Assembly (NCBI RefSeq): GCF_019923725.1
Contig: NZ_JAHXRI010000006.1
Span: forward strand, 372,001 to 436,000
Reading direction: 5' to 3'
DNA: 64,000 bases
Origin: Zwartia hollandica
Lineage (GTDB): Bacteria; Pseudomonadota; Gammaproteobacteria; Burkholderiales; Burkholderiaceae_B
Position 1 is the stretch's first letter, and each line of letters begins with the position of its first letter. The notes under the pieces were generated by a model. It saw only the letters and a program-made list of their open reading frames with translations. It made no database searches and was not told the DNA's origin. Both the position numbers and the translations under genes were made by a program. Of the stretch, positions 46,006-55,628 are shown in pieces.

Positions 46006-46221
46006 CTCGCCTAGCTCGCGTTTAACTGCAGGGGTTTGAGAGTATTGATCATGTCGGTGGTGCAATTCAAGGTGGGGCGACTGCGTGTGAACGTTGGTGG
46101 AACAAACACAGTCTGCGCCAACAAAGAAGACGTTTCAATAGTTTTTGCGGTCGAGCTATGCAAATACCACAGGCATGAAATTGCAACTGAACATTGCTAG
46201 ACTCTTGACGCGAGGGTGCGT

Positions 46222-47100
46222 CTAGGCTACAGCTTTCTTGCCACCCACCAGTCCCGTTGCAAGCGCGGTCCCCAGCAAAATCACGCCGCCACCTAGCACC
46301 ACGTTAAGCGTGACTTCTTCGTCGAGCCATAACCAGCCCCACAGTACACCGAATACCGGGATCAAAAACGAACACGTCAGTGCCTTAGACGGCCCGATGC
46401 GCATCAAGAGCCGGTAATACATCACGTAGGCTAACGACGTACACAACACGACCAGTGCAAGCAACGCTCCCCAGGCTCTTGTGCTGATAGGTTCTTGCGG
46501 CCAGGCATACCAAGTCAGAGGCAGCAGGGCGATGCCCGCCGCGATTAGGGATCCAGTCGCTGCCGCGATCGGGTCCGCACCCATCAGATACTTCTTTGTG
46601 TAGCTTGCCGCGACGCCGTAGAACGAGGGAGCGGCAACACCTGCTAACACAGCAAGCAAAGATCCCGCTGCGCCCAAAGACAGCTTGTCCCAGACCAGTA
46701 CAACGATCCCGGTAAAGCCAACGATCAAGCCGAGTAATCGGGCCGGCGGCAATACGTCTTTGAGCCAGAGCCAAGCCACTGCAGCACCCCAGAGCGGAGT
46801 TAGGGCGTTGATGATCGACATCGTGCCCGAAGGGATGCTTATCGTGGCGTAGTTAAACAGCACGAAGGGGATGGCCGAATTAAACATCCCCACCACCACG
46901 ATGGCACCCCAGTGCGCACGTAGCAGACCAAGTTTGCCTTGAAAAAACAACAAAGGCAGCAGAAGGAGTCCGCCTGCAAGCGTGCGCAGGCCAGACAGGG
47001 CGATCGGCCCAAAATCCGGTACCGCCATGCGGATAAACAAGAACGAGCTTCCCCAGATCGCGGCAATCAATATCAGGTCAATTACATCAGCGCGGCGCAT
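46222..47100 (-). CDS. EamA/DMT family transporter
   Basis: A 292-residue ten-helix transporter of the drug/metabolite superfamily. Two EamA repeats are visible: the first starts DLILIAAIWGSSFLFIRM, with SIINALTPLWGAAVAWLWL at its end; the second ends with FLIPVFGVLWGWLWLDEEV. The open frame continues over 150 codons upstream across galE, but the ATG MRRADVIDL is the proper start, since the Rossmann start of galE lies divergently only 57 bases away. Substrate unknown; amino-acid or metabolite export is typical. It shares its promoter region with galE. Confidence 0.88.
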   Translation of the reverse strand: MRRADVIDLILIAAIWGSSFLFIRMAVPDFGPIALSGLRTLAGGLLLLPLLFFQGKLGLLRAHWGAIVVVGMFNSAIPFVLFNYATISIPSGTMSIINALTPLWGAAVAWLWLKDVLPPARLLGLIVGFTGIVVLVWDKLSLGAAGSLLAVLAGVAAPSFYGVAASYTKKYLMGADPIAAATGSLIAAGIALLPLTWYAWPQEPISTRAWGALLALVVLCTSLAYVMYYRLLMRIGPSKALTCSFLIPVFGVLWGWLWLDEEVTLNVVLGGGVILLGTALATGLVGGKKAVA

Positions 47101-47157
47101 TCCAGGCTCGTTAAGTACCCTTACAATGTCGGTATTGTAAGGTGCAGGCGAGTCCCC

Positions 47158-48159
47158 ATGAATATTCTGTTGACAGGCGGTGCAGGCTACATCGGCAGCC
47201 ATACGGCGGTTGCCCTGTCTGCGGTCGGTCATCGGGTAGTGATCCTGGATAACTTTTGCAACAGCCAGCCCGATGCAGTTCAGCGCATTCAGCAGATCAC
47301 GGGTCAGCTTGTCACCGTTGTGCGCGGTGATATTCGCGACACCGCACTGGTCAATCACACGTTGCAGTATCACGCCATTGATGCGGTGATTCACTTCGCA
47401 GGCCTGAAGGCCGTGGGTGAGTCCGTCAAGATCCCGATCGACTACTACGCCAATAATGTGCAAGGCACGATCAGCCTGCTGCAAGCGATGCAGCGCACAC
47501 CTTGTCGAAGCTTGGTGTTCAGCTCGAGCGCAACCGTTTATGGCGACCCACAATATTTGCCGATTGATGAACAGCACCCGACCGCTGCCACCAACGCCTA
47601 TGGTCGCACCAAGCTACATATTGAACAGATTCTGGGGGACGTGGCACTGTCTGACCCCATCTGGCGCCTAGCCGTCTTGCGCTACTTCAATCCAGTCGGT
47701 GCCCATTCTTCGGGCCTGATCGGTGAGAATCCCAACGGTATCCCCAACAACTTGATGCCGTTTGTTGCGCAAGTGGCTGTGGGGAAGTTGCGCGAGCTCA
47801 GCGTGTACGGCAAGGACTACAACACGCCGGACGGTACGGGGGTGCGCGACTACATTCATGTGATGGATCTGGCCGAGGGCCACGTCGCCGCGTTAAATTA
47901 CCTCAATCAACACGCTGGGATTCACACGTTTAACCTTGGCACGGGCCGTGGTTACAGTGTGCTTGAAATGGTGGCCGCGTTCGAGGCCGCAAGCGGTCGA
48001 TCCGTCCCGTACAAGATTGCGCCGCGTCGAGCAGGCGACATTGCGAGCAGCTACGCCTCAGTGGAGTTCGCAGCCAAAGCGCTCGGCTGGACGGCAAAGC
48101 ATGATTTAAATCAAATGTGTGACAGCAGCTGGAAGTTTCAGCAAAGCGTTACCGTGTAA
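47158..48159 (+). CDS. galE: UDP-glucose 4-epimerase
   Basis: A 333-residue extended SDR that interconverts UDP-glucose and UDP-galactose (or the N-acetyl forms), supplying sugars for surface polysaccharide. NAD-binding loop GGAGYIG at residues 7-13, catalytic serine in FSSSATVYGD, and YGRTK (Y about 150) are all intact, as are the family blocks LRYFNPVGAH and GVRDYIHVMDLA. The start ATG MNILLTGG is the first that gives a Rossmann fold; the frame upstream is an accidental extension. The family 25 glycosyltransferase follows after 8 bases, consistent with lipopolysaccharide outer-core or O-antigen assembly. Confidence 0.95.
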   Translation: MNILLTGGAGYIGSHTAVALSAVGHRVVILDNFCNSQPDAVQRIQQITGQLVTVVRGDIRDTALVNHTLQYHAIDAVIHFAGLKAVGESVKIPIDYYANNVQGTISLLQAMQRTPCRSLVFSSSATVYGDPQYLPIDEQHPTAATNAYGRTKLHIEQILGDVALSDPIWRLAVLRYFNPVGAHSSGLIGENPNGIPNNLMPFVAQVAVGKLRELSVYGKDYNTPDGTGVRDYIHVMDLAEGHVAALNYLNQHAGIHTFNLGTGRGYSVLEMVAAFEAASGRSVPYKIAPRRAGDIASSYASVEFAAKALGWTAKHDLNQMCDSSWKFQQSVTV

Positions 48160-48167
48160 AAAGCGTC

Positions 48168-48944
48168 ATGGCACAGATCCCTTGTTTCGTCGTGAGTCTT
48201 GCAACCGCTACGCAACGACGCGAGGCCATGATGAACTTGTTGGCAAGCCATGGCATTACACCTCGGTGGTTTGATGCGGTGGATGGCCGGGTCATGTCCG
48301 CCGAGGAGCTAGCGAAACATTTTGCGGCGGAGCTTGCGACACAGGTTTACGGTCCCATGAGTCGGTCCGAAATCGGCTGCGCGCTATCGCATTTGGGTAT
48401 CTATCGTTTGATGGTCGAGCAAGGCATCGCGAGCGCCGTCATTTTTGAAGATGATATTGACCTGGCCCCTGATTTTGCAGCCTTGCTTGACACGCAGTCC
48501 GGCTTGCTAGGTATGTTCAGTACTGACGATCCGGCGATGGTGCAACTTACCCATGTGCGGCGAGGCTATCGTTTTGGCGCGCGTTCGGTCGGCAACTATC
48601 ATATCGTGCGGCCCCACGGTGGTGTTTGGCGGACGTCCGGTTACTTTATTACCTTAGCCGCCGCTCAAAAGATGTTAAGTGGTGCCTATCCCGTTTGCGT
48701 CGCAGCTGACTATTGGCGTTACTTTGAACAGCAAAGATTTTTGACGTTATATGCGCTGACGCCCAACGCCGTGTGGGATGGCCCGCTCAGCAAAAGCTCT
48801 TCCATTTCAGAAGGGCGTGTTCCGCGACGTCGGCTTCGTCGCCGGATTGGATATGCCGTTAAGCGCTTATGGCAGTCTGTAGTCGTTCGACGCCTACTGG
48901 TCAAGAAATTGCCAGAACGAATCTCAGACGACGCTCACGGCTAA
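48168..48944 (+). CDS. Glycosyltransferase family 25 protein (LPS type)
   Basis: A 258-residue cytosolic glycosyltransferase of family GT25, which includes LPS beta-galactosyltransferases such as LgtB/LgtE. The N-terminus CFVVSLATATQRREAM is the family opening, followed by WFDAVDGR, the conserved SEIGCALSH and the acidic VIFEDDIDL thought to bind metal and the UDP-sugar. The C-terminus is arginine-rich (PRRRLRRRIG), possibly for membrane contact. It follows galE by 8 bases, which fits the use of UDP-galactose. Its last 4 bases overlap the convergent O-antigen ligase-like gene. Confidence 0.9.
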   Translation: MAQIPCFVVSLATATQRREAMMNLLASHGITPRWFDAVDGRVMSAEELAKHFAAELATQVYGPMSRSEIGCALSHLGIYRLMVEQGIASAVIFEDDIDLAPDFAALLDTQSGLLGMFSTDDPAMVQLTHVRRGYRFGARSVGNYHIVRPHGGVWRTSGYFITLAAAQKMLSGAYPVCVAADYWRYFEQQRFLTLYALTPNAVWDGPLSKSSSISEGRVPRRRLRRRIGYAVKRLWQSVVVRRLLVKKLPERISDDAHG

Positions 48945-50221
48945 GCACCCTCATTCGACGGAGTTTTTTGCAGGAAGTGGCTGTCTGATAACGCCATTAA
49001 CCAGCCAATCATCAGCGCATAGAAACTCATCGTGCGCATACCGCGGAACATGAGTTCGGTCAGCCCAAACGCAAAGAACCCTAGGCAGACGCACAAGCCC
49101 ATGGCCGCTGCGACCCGCGCAGTTTGCGGCACGCCTTCCGCTAAGCGCCGTATAAATATCCATGCTGGCGCAAAATAAAGAAACAGCAGTGCCAACAGCC
49201 CCAGCAAGCCGTGTCCGGCCAACATGTAAAAGATGTCGTTGTGCGGCTCGTCGAAATCTTCATCGGTCGCAAAACTAGAGATAATCTTCTTGTCCACGTA
49301 GCTGTGCAGTGCAGAGCCAAACAAGTTGGTTGCACCATTGCCAAGCAGCGGGTTTTCTTTAAACATCAGCCAAGACGCACGCCATAGTTGCACCCGTACA
49401 CACATCGAAGAAATCGTGTTCGGTGCGCTCGAGCATTCGACTAATTGATCTACGCCTTGTTGCAAACGCGTACGCATGGTCGAGCTCGAGGCAAAAACGG
49501 TTGCTGCAAGCGTCAACGCTAAAACTGCAGGTAAAAACAGCTTGCGCGGCTTGAAGCTACCTGCCCAAAGTATTGAGCCGACTAGAATAAAAAACGGCAT
49601 TGCGACCCAGCCGCTGCGGGTTTGGGTTGTCATAAAACCCAACACGCCCGCAACGCCGATTAACGCTTTGACTGCGATTTCAGTTCGGCGGTAAGGCGTG
49701 AGTTTCCAGCCGATGGATAGCGTTGACAGTGTGGCCAGCAATAGCAATAGATTTCCGTAAGACACCGCGTTGTACTGCGGAAACTGATCGACCCGTTCAA
49801 GCTCAGACCAGGTCCAGCTAAACCCAATATAAGTGGCAGCAACGGTTCCGATGGTTAGTCCCCAGGATGCCTGTCGTAGCCACTGTGGGATGAGGCTTAA
49901 GCACGCACCCAAGATAACCAGTGTGCCCAGGCTTAAGCGTAGGCCACGCTCAAGCTCAGCCGTGTGATTGCCAGTGGAAGTCAGCATGGCAATTAAGACC
50001 ATCAGTACCCAGTAGCCCAGAACCAGACCAAGTCCGCGATAGTCGCGTAGCTCGGCGAGCGTCGCACGGATGCCGCCTGTACGGCTAAAACAGATTGAAA
50101 GACATACGACGACTAGGGCGTAGAACACCCCGCTGGTCGGTCCAATTTCTGTGAGCATGAGGGCCGGTAGCGCCGCAATTAAAAGGGCCACCAACGCCGA
50201 ATCGATACGCTGTTTCAACAT
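48941..50221 (-). CDS. O-antigen ligase/polymerase family membrane protein
   Basis: A 426-residue inner-membrane protein with about eleven to twelve hydrophobic segments and one larger periplasmic loop (residues ~250-315). The EPHNDIFYMLAGHGLLG motif near residues 325-341 contains the histidine found in WaaL/Wzy_C proteins. WaaL joins O-polysaccharide to the lipid A core; Wzy polymerises repeats. Because the polysaccharide locus here appears to use an ABC exporter, a ligase role is more likely than a polymerase, but sequence alone does not separate the two. It is convergent with the GT25 gene and 18 bases downstream of the exporter gene on its strand. Confidence 0.85.
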   Translation of the reverse strand: MLKQRIDSALVALLIAALPALMLTEIGPTSGVFYALVVVCLSICFSRTGGIRATLAELRDYRGLGLVLGYWVLMVLIAMLTSTGNHTAELERGLRLSLGTLVILGACLSLIPQWLRQASWGLTIGTVAATYIGFSWTWSELERVDQFPQYNAVSYGNLLLLLATLSTLSIGWKLTPYRRTEIAVKALIGVAGVLGFMTTQTRSGWVAMPFFILVGSILWAGSFKPRKLFLPAVLALTLAATVFASSSTMRTRLQQGVDQLVECSSAPNTISSMCVRVQLWRASWLMFKENPLLGNGATNLFGSALHSYVDKKIISSFATDEDFDEPHNDIFYMLAGHGLLGLLALLFLYFAPAWIFIRRLAEGVPQTARVAAAMGLCVCLGFFAFGLTELMFRGMRTMSFYALMIGWLMALSDSHFLQKTPSNEGA

Positions 50222-50239
50222 AAGCAGAATGATAACGGT

Positions 50240-51649
50240 TTATGAACGATTGACGTTCTTCATCCGAATTTGAGTACATACGACTGCGACCAAGATAGAC
50301 ATGACGACGCACAGTACCAAACCGATCGTGACCCCAAGAGGGACAGACAACCTCGCGATTACCATCCCCACGACGGCGGTACCAAAGGCGCTGCCCAGCG
50401 CCCGCGTGGTCTGGATCAGCGCAGACGCCACGCCCACATCCCGTTGCTCAGCCAGCATCTGCATGAAGAGGGTGTAATTGGGTAACAAGAACCCCAGGCC
50501 GATTCCGCAAATAGACGTCGTCAGCAGAATCCACCATGCTGGGCTGGCGGCAGAGAACGTCAAGGTAAACACACAGCCCAGTGCCAGCAGCACACCACCA
50601 AACACCATGAGTCGCGCGGGCTCGCTTTGGCGGGGATACAGACGGCCATTCATGATGCTACCCACTGAAGTCCCCGCGACTAGCGGCGCCATCAACAGCC
50701 CGGCATGGGCGGGACTAAAGCCAAAGCCGTCCTGCAACAACAACGGAATATAGAAAATCAGGATGAACATCACTGCGCCTGAAAGCATCCCAGCCAGATT
50801 GATCAGGCGTGCCTCAGAACTCTGCAGCACCCGTAACGGAAAGATTGGCGTTCCCGCACTGCGTTCAACGGGCGCGAGCAGGACCGCAGCTATCCCGCCG
50901 ACGCACAGCAAACCCAAGCCCCACAACCGAAAGCCATCATGGCCCTTACCAGTTAACAATTCCAGGCCAGCTAGCGGGGCCCCAACGGCAAGGGTGAGCA
51001 ACAGCGCACCGACCCAGTCTAGACTGAGCGACGCACTGCGCACGGGCTTGATCCAAGGGAAGTATCGCCAGGTCGTAATCACCCCCAGCAAGGCTGCAAG
51101 CGGCGTTACAAAAAAAGCCGCCCGCCAGCCAAGTGCCTGGGTCACCGCACCGCCGATTACTGGCCCTAGGCCACTGGCTACAGCAAACGTGATTGAGGTC
51201 ACCAGCATCCAGCGCACGCGTCGCTTGGGATCTGGAAACAAATCCGCCGGTGCGGCAAACGTGCTGGCGATCATCATGCCGCCGCCCAAGCCCTGCAGCA
51301 CTCTAAAGAGAATCAGTTGTTGCATCGATTGCGATAGACCACACAACACCGAGCCAAGCATCACCATCGCCATGGACAGCATCATCAAGGGCTTGCGGCC
51401 GTACAAGTCGCCGAGCCGCCCAAAAATTAGAATCGTGACAGCGGAAGCCAGAAAATAGCCCGTACCCACCCAAGCATAGAGTTCCATATCACCAAGCGTT
51501 TGCGCTACCTGGGGCAGCGACGTGCTGACGATCGTGGCATCAAAGGCCACCACGACGGCTGACGCCGCGATGCCAGACATGGCTAGCAGCAGCTCGCGCC
51601 GAGAGGCGGGTGTTTCGGTAGAAGGTGGCGGTGAAGGTGTGGCGGTCAT
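50240..51649 (-). CDS. MFS multidrug exporter, DHA2 (14-helix) type
   Basis: A 469-residue major facilitator protein with about fourteen hydrophobic helices. Features of the DHA2/EmrB group: VAFDATIVSTSLPQVA in the first helix (with the membrane aspartate), GRLGDLYGRKPLM in loop 2-3, and QGLGGGMMIASTFA (antiporter motif C-like region). These pumps export drugs or toxic lipophilic compounds by proton exchange; no membrane fusion partner is encoded beside it. The upstream region is shared with the divergent Bug gene (135 bases) and contains gtac repeated 11 bases apart. Substrate unknown. Confidence 0.9.
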   Translation of the reverse strand: MTATPSPPPSTETPASRRELLLAMSGIAASAVVVAFDATIVSTSLPQVAQTLGDMELYAWVGTGYFLASAVTILIFGRLGDLYGRKPLMMLSMAMVMLGSVLCGLSQSMQQLILFRVLQGLGGGMMIASTFAAPADLFPDPKRRVRWMLVTSITFAVASGLGPVIGGAVTQALGWRAAFFVTPLAALLGVITTWRYFPWIKPVRSASLSLDWVGALLLTLAVGAPLAGLELLTGKGHDGFRLWGLGLLCVGGIAAVLLAPVERSAGTPIFPLRVLQSSEARLINLAGMLSGAVMFILIFYIPLLLQDGFGFSPAHAGLLMAPLVAGTSVGSIMNGRLYPRQSEPARLMVFGGVLLALGCVFTLTFSAASPAWWILLTTSICGIGLGFLLPNYTLFMQMLAEQRDVGVASALIQTTRALGSAFGTAVVGMVIARLSVPLGVTIGLVLCVVMSILVAVVCTQIRMKNVNRS

Positions 51650-51784
51650 TCGGGTAAGTACCTATAAAGTACAGAATAGCACCACCGCACGCCCCATCGC
51701 AGTCAAATTCAGCGCAAAATAAAGAAAAACGAATAACTGCGACTGAAAACCGCTACCAATCACAACCGTGTCAGGAGACAAAAC

Positions 51785-52786
51785 TTGAAAACCGCCCTAA
51801 AACCCCTTCGCCGTCAGCTCATCGCTACTTTGGGGGTTGCTGCCACAGCTGGCCTACTCGCCGCTGCACCGCTTACGACACAGGCCCAAACAGCGAATTG
51901 GCCAACCAAGCCTATCCGCATCATCGTCCCGTATTCGGCTGGTGGTGGCACCGACATTATCTCGCGCAAGCTGGCGCAAGGTCTGGGCCCACTGCTCAAG
52001 CAGACCATCATTATTGAGAATAAGCCAGGTGCGAACGGCATCATCGGCACTGACATCGTCGCCAAGTCCGATCCTGATGGACATACCTTTGTGATGGTCG
52101 TGTCAACCCACCTGATTAATCCGCTTGTTACCAAGAGCATGCCGTATGACACGTTCAAGGATTTGGCCGGTGTGACCGTCGTGGCGGACTCCCCTCTGAT
52201 CTTTGTGACCTCGTCCACCTTCCCGGCCAAGACCATGGTCGAGTTCACCAAAGCCATGCGCGAGAAACCTAAGACCTATTCCTACGGCAGCTCCGAGAAC
52301 ATGACCAAGCTCGTTGGCGCAATGTACGCCAACGCCGAGAAGCTCGATATGGTCAGTGTGTCTTATAAAGGCGGTGCTCCCTTGATGACTGATGTCGTTG
52401 CGGGTGTCACGACCGTAGGGATCACTAGCATTCTCACCGCGCGCAACCTGATGAATGCAGGTCGCCTGACACCTCTGGCCGTGACGAGCGCGCAGCGCTC
52501 CGCCGCAGTGCCCGATGTGCCCACCATGCAAGAAGCCGGCATTAAGGACTTTGACATCACACAGAGTTACGCCATGTATGCGCAGGGCAAGACCCCCATG
52601 GCCTTACTCGAAGCCATGCAAAAAGCGGTGAACACGGTGGCGCATTCTCCCGATATGAAAGCCGCCCTTGCCGACCAAGCTGCCTGGCCTGTGGCACAAC
52701 CGGTTGCCGAGTTTCATGATCGCATCAAGCGCGAAGCAGCCTTTCTGCAAGACCTAGCTAAACGTATCAACCTGCAGGGCGATTAA
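51785..52786 (+). CDS. Bug family (TctC-like) periplasmic solute receptor
   Basis: A 333-residue Bug receptor, second in this window. A basic N-terminus and hydrophobic core form a signal peptide ending around TQAQ (residue ~35). The family pattern is clear: WPTKPIRIIVPYSAGGGTD, then IENKPGANGIIG and KSDPDGHTF. The start is TTG with a strong aggaga site. It is the first gene of a three-gene run with a dioxygenase (22 bases later) and an acyl-CoA ligase, so its ligand is probably the substrate of those enzymes. No TctA/TctB membrane subunits are nearby. Ligand unknown. Confidence 0.92.
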   Translation: MKTALKPLRRQLIATLGVAATAGLLAAAPLTTQAQTANWPTKPIRIIVPYSAGGGTDIISRKLAQGLGPLLKQTIIIENKPGANGIIGTDIVAKSDPDGHTFVMVVSTHLINPLVTKSMPYDTFKDLAGVTVVADSPLIFVTSSTFPAKTMVEFTKAMREKPKTYSYGSSENMTKLVGAMYANAEKLDMVSVSYKGGAPLMTDVVAGVTTVGITSILTARNLMNAGRLTPLAVTSAQRSAAVPDVPTMQEAGIKDFDITQSYAMYAQGKTPMALLEAMQKAVNTVAHSPDMKAALADQAAWPVAQPVAEFHDRIKREAAFLQDLAKRINLQGD

Positions 52787-52808
52787 GCTTTTGTAGCAAG
52801 GAGTCAAG

Positions 52809-53936
52809 ATGTCACAGTTGCACACCCCGCCCCGTGGTTGGAAACGGGCCGATCTCGAAAGCGATCAGTCCTGGATTCACCTGCTCACTGAGCAGGAAAT
52901 TCAGGATCTAGAAGCGGGTCTGCGCCATGTACTGGCGCTCAATAAAAAAGAGTTTGAATTGTCAGCGGCGGATTTTCCGCTGACGCCTGTCACGCAGAAA
53001 CTTCTTGCGCGTACCATGGATGCTACGCAGACCGGGCTCGGTATCTGCGTCTTGCGCGGTTTTCCTGTGGCGCGCTGGAGCAAGGCCGCGATGCGTACCT
53101 TGTTCTGGTGCATGGGACTGAGCGTGGGCGTCCCGCGTCCGCAAGGCAAACAAAGCCAGTATGTCTCGGATGTGCTGAACACCGGCGGTACCTATCGTGG
53201 CGGTACGGGTCGCGGTTACAACACCAATTCAAAACTCGATTTTCATGCAGATGGCAGTGACGTCGTGGGCCTGATGTGTTTGCATACCGCGCAAAGCGGT
53301 GGCAAGAGTTTGATTTCAAGTTCCTTGAGTGCGTATGAAGAACTCGAGCGTCGTCGCCCGGATCTTGCCAAGGTGCTGACCGAACCTTTTTACTTCAGTC
53401 GCCAGGGCGAGCATGCACCCGAAGAGCCGCCGTACTACCAGGCGTCGATTGTCGGGTTTAAAGACGGCCGATTTGCGTGCCGTCATATTCGCAACCACAT
53501 CACCGGTGCACAGATTACGTTTGAGGATGTCCCGCGCCTAAGCGCGTTGCAAACTGAAGCGCTCGACATGTTCGATGCGTTGCTCGCAAGTGAAGAGATC
53601 TGCTATCACATGGATCTGCAGCAAGGGGATTTTCAGTTTCTGAACAATCATGTCGTGTTGCATGCCCGGACCGAATACGAAGACTTCCCCGAGCCCGAGC
53701 GCAAGCGCCATCTCTTGCGCTTGTGGTTGTCTTTGCCACAAGGCCAGGCGTTGCCCGAGCTGTGGGCCATTGCTTATAAGGATGTCGCCACACGCGCGTT
53801 GCGCGGCGGTTTTCGTGGTGTTGGGATCACACCAGAAATTCGCGCCTTTGAAGAACGCCTAAGCAAAGAACACAACATCGCTTGTCGTGTGTATCAGGAT
53901 AGAGATCAACACCAGAGAGCTCAGCAACAGCAATGA
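52809..53936 (+). CDS. TauD/TfdA-like 2-oxoglutarate dioxygenase
   Basis: A 375-residue Fe(II)/2-oxoglutarate oxygenase. Iron ligands H146 and D148 are in LDFHADGSD, with the distal histidine probably in VVLHARTEYED and an arginine in RHLLRLWL binding 2-oxoglutarate. It is about 80 residues longer than the TauD-type protein at 18.3 kb and clearly a different subgroup. The ribosome site aaggag is strong. It overlaps the following acyl-CoA ligase gene by 4 bases (ATGA), indicating translational coupling. Oxidation of a side-chain acid before CoA activation is a reasonable pathway guess; substrate not determined. Confidence 0.85.
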   Translation: MSQLHTPPRGWKRADLESDQSWIHLLTEQEIQDLEAGLRHVLALNKKEFELSAADFPLTPVTQKLLARTMDATQTGLGICVLRGFPVARWSKAAMRTLFWCMGLSVGVPRPQGKQSQYVSDVLNTGGTYRGGTGRGYNTNSKLDFHADGSDVVGLMCLHTAQSGGKSLISSSLSAYEELERRRPDLAKVLTEPFYFSRQGEHAPEEPPYYQASIVGFKDGRFACRHIRNHITGAQITFEDVPRLSALQTEALDMFDALLASEEICYHMDLQQGDFQFLNNHVVLHARTEYEDFPEPERKRHLLRLWLSLPQGQALPELWAIAYKDVATRALRGGFRGVGITPEIRAFEERLSKEHNIACRVYQDRDQHQRAQQQQ

Positions 53937-55594
53937 ATATCTACGAACAAGACCTGCCTAAAACAGCCGCTAACTATACGGCTTTAACCCCTGTCGACTT
54001 TATCGTGCGTGCCGCGGAAGTGTTTCCCAATCGGCTTGCAGTAATTCATGGACCGATTCGCCGCACCTGGGCACAAACCTATCAACGCTGCATGCAGCTC
54101 GCACAGGCTTTGCGTGCCCTAGGAGTACAAAAAGGCGATACGGTGACCGCCATGCTGGCGAACACGCCTGAGATGATTGAAAGCCATTTCGGGGTGCCGG
54201 CGATTGGTGCCGTGCTCAACGCCTTGAATACACGGCTGGACGCGGCGAGCCTGACCTATATGTTGAACCATGCGCAAGCAAAGGTCGTATTGGTTGATCG
54301 TGAATTTGCGAAGGTAATGCAAGAGGCCATTGCACACGCTCAAGTCAAACCCATCGTGATTGATATTGATGACACCCAGTATCAAGGCTCGGGTGATCGC
54401 ATTGGTACGTATGAGTATGAGGCTTTATTAGCCGCCCAGGTTGAGCGTGCTGCGCAAGAGCCGATTCATTTCACGGGCGATGAGTGGGATGCCATTGCGT
54501 TGAACTACACCTCTGGCACAACGGGCGAGCCCAAAGGCGTGGTGTATTCCCACCGCGGTGCGCAGCTCGCTGCGATCAGCAATATTCTGGAATGGGACTT
54601 ACCGTCGCATGTCGTCTATTTGTGGACCTTGCCAATGTTTCACTGCAACGGTTGGACCTACCCTTGGGCCATTGCGGCCCGCGCCGGTGTCAACGTGTGT
54701 TTGCGTAAGGTCACACCCGAAGGTGTGTTTGGTGCGATTCGTGATTACAACGTCAGCCACTTCTGCGGCGCACCGATTGTGCACAGCATGCTCGTCAATG
54801 CCCCCGAGGCACTAAAAAAAGACGGCATGAGTAAGCTCAACGGCCGCCGTGTGCAAGCGATGGTTGCCGGTGCAGCCCCTTCCGCCACGCTAATTGAAAG
54901 TATGGAAGCCCTGGGCATTACCCTCACCCATGTGTACGGGTTGACCGAGGTCTATGGCCCCTGCACCGTCTGTTCTCCGCAGGAAGGTTGGGATACGTTG
55001 CCCGTGGCAGAGAGAGCAGTCTTCAACGCTCGACAAGGTGTGCGCTACCACCTGCAAGCAGGGGCTGACGTCCTGAACCCTGAAACCATGCAGCCGGTCC
55101 CGCGCGACGGGGAAACCATTGGCGAAATCGTCTTGCGCGGCAATATCGGCATGAAAGGCTATTTGCGCAACGCCAAAGCGACCGAGGCGGCCTTTGCCGG
55201 GGGCTGGTTTCATACCGGTGATCTGGGCGTGCGCTTCCCCGATGGCTACATCAAGATCAAAGATCGCAGCAAAGACGTCATTATTTCCGGGGGTGAAAAC
55301 ATCTCCAGTATTGAGATCGAAGACGTTTTGTACAAGCACCCGGCCATTATGGCGGTGGCGGTGGTGGCCAAGCCACATCCTAAATGGGGCGAGACCCCCT
55401 GCGCGTTTATTGAACTCAAACCTAGCGCGCAAGTCAGTGCCGAAGACCTGATTAAGCACTGCAAGCAACACCTCGCAGGCTTTAAGGTCCCGGGGGCGAT
55501 CGAATTTGGCGAATTACCCAAGACGTCGACCGGCAAAATCCAGAAATTTGAGCTGCGCAAGCGCTCGGGGGCGGTCAACGCGATTGATGTATAA
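53933..55594 (+). CDS. AMP-forming acyl-CoA synthetase
   Basis: A 553-residue ANL-superfamily ligase that adenylates a carboxylic acid and transfers it to CoA. Motifs: P-loop-like YTSGTTGEPKG (about residues 192-202), the A5 motif YGLTEVYGP, the A7 GWFHTGDLG and the A10 lysine in PKTSTGKIQKFEL near the C-terminus. The overall form resembles medium-chain or dimethylsulfoniopropionate-type ligases annotated as acyl-CoA synthetase. It is translationally coupled to the upstream dioxygenase, so it probably activates the oxidised product or the imported acid. The next gene is 34 bases on and begins the polysaccharide locus. Confidence 0.92.
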   Translation: MNIYEQDLPKTAANYTALTPVDFIVRAAEVFPNRLAVIHGPIRRTWAQTYQRCMQLAQALRALGVQKGDTVTAMLANTPEMIESHFGVPAIGAVLNALNTRLDAASLTYMLNHAQAKVVLVDREFAKVMQEAIAHAQVKPIVIDIDDTQYQGSGDRIGTYEYEALLAAQVERAAQEPIHFTGDEWDAIALNYTSGTTGEPKGVVYSHRGAQLAAISNILEWDLPSHVVYLWTLPMFHCNGWTYPWAIAARAGVNVCLRKVTPEGVFGAIRDYNVSHFCGAPIVHSMLVNAPEALKKDGMSKLNGRRVQAMVAGAAPSATLIESMEALGITLTHVYGLTEVYGPCTVCSPQEGWDTLPVAERAVFNARQGVRYHLQAGADVLNPETMQPVPRDGETIGEIVLRGNIGMKGYLRNAKATEAAFAGGWFHTGDLGVRFPDGYIKIKDRSKDVIISGGENISSIEIEDVLYKHPAIMAVAVVAKPHPKWGETPCAFIELKPSAQVSAEDLIKHCKQHLAGFKVPGAIEFGELPKTSTGKIQKFELRKRSGAVNAIDV

Positions 55595-55628
55595 AATACG
55601 GGCAATTCTTTATAGGTAACCCCTGCGC

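Noticed and set aside
46051-46200. 49-codon plus-strand ORF in the 216-base gap between clsB and the DMT gene
   Set aside because: No ribosome site, no recognisable motif or membrane segment, and length expected by chance.
51650-51784. Seven-base inverted repeat tcgcagt/actgcga 32 bases apart between the exporter and Bug genes
   Set aside because: Arms are short and widely spaced; likely chance, and no matching copies were found at other regulators.
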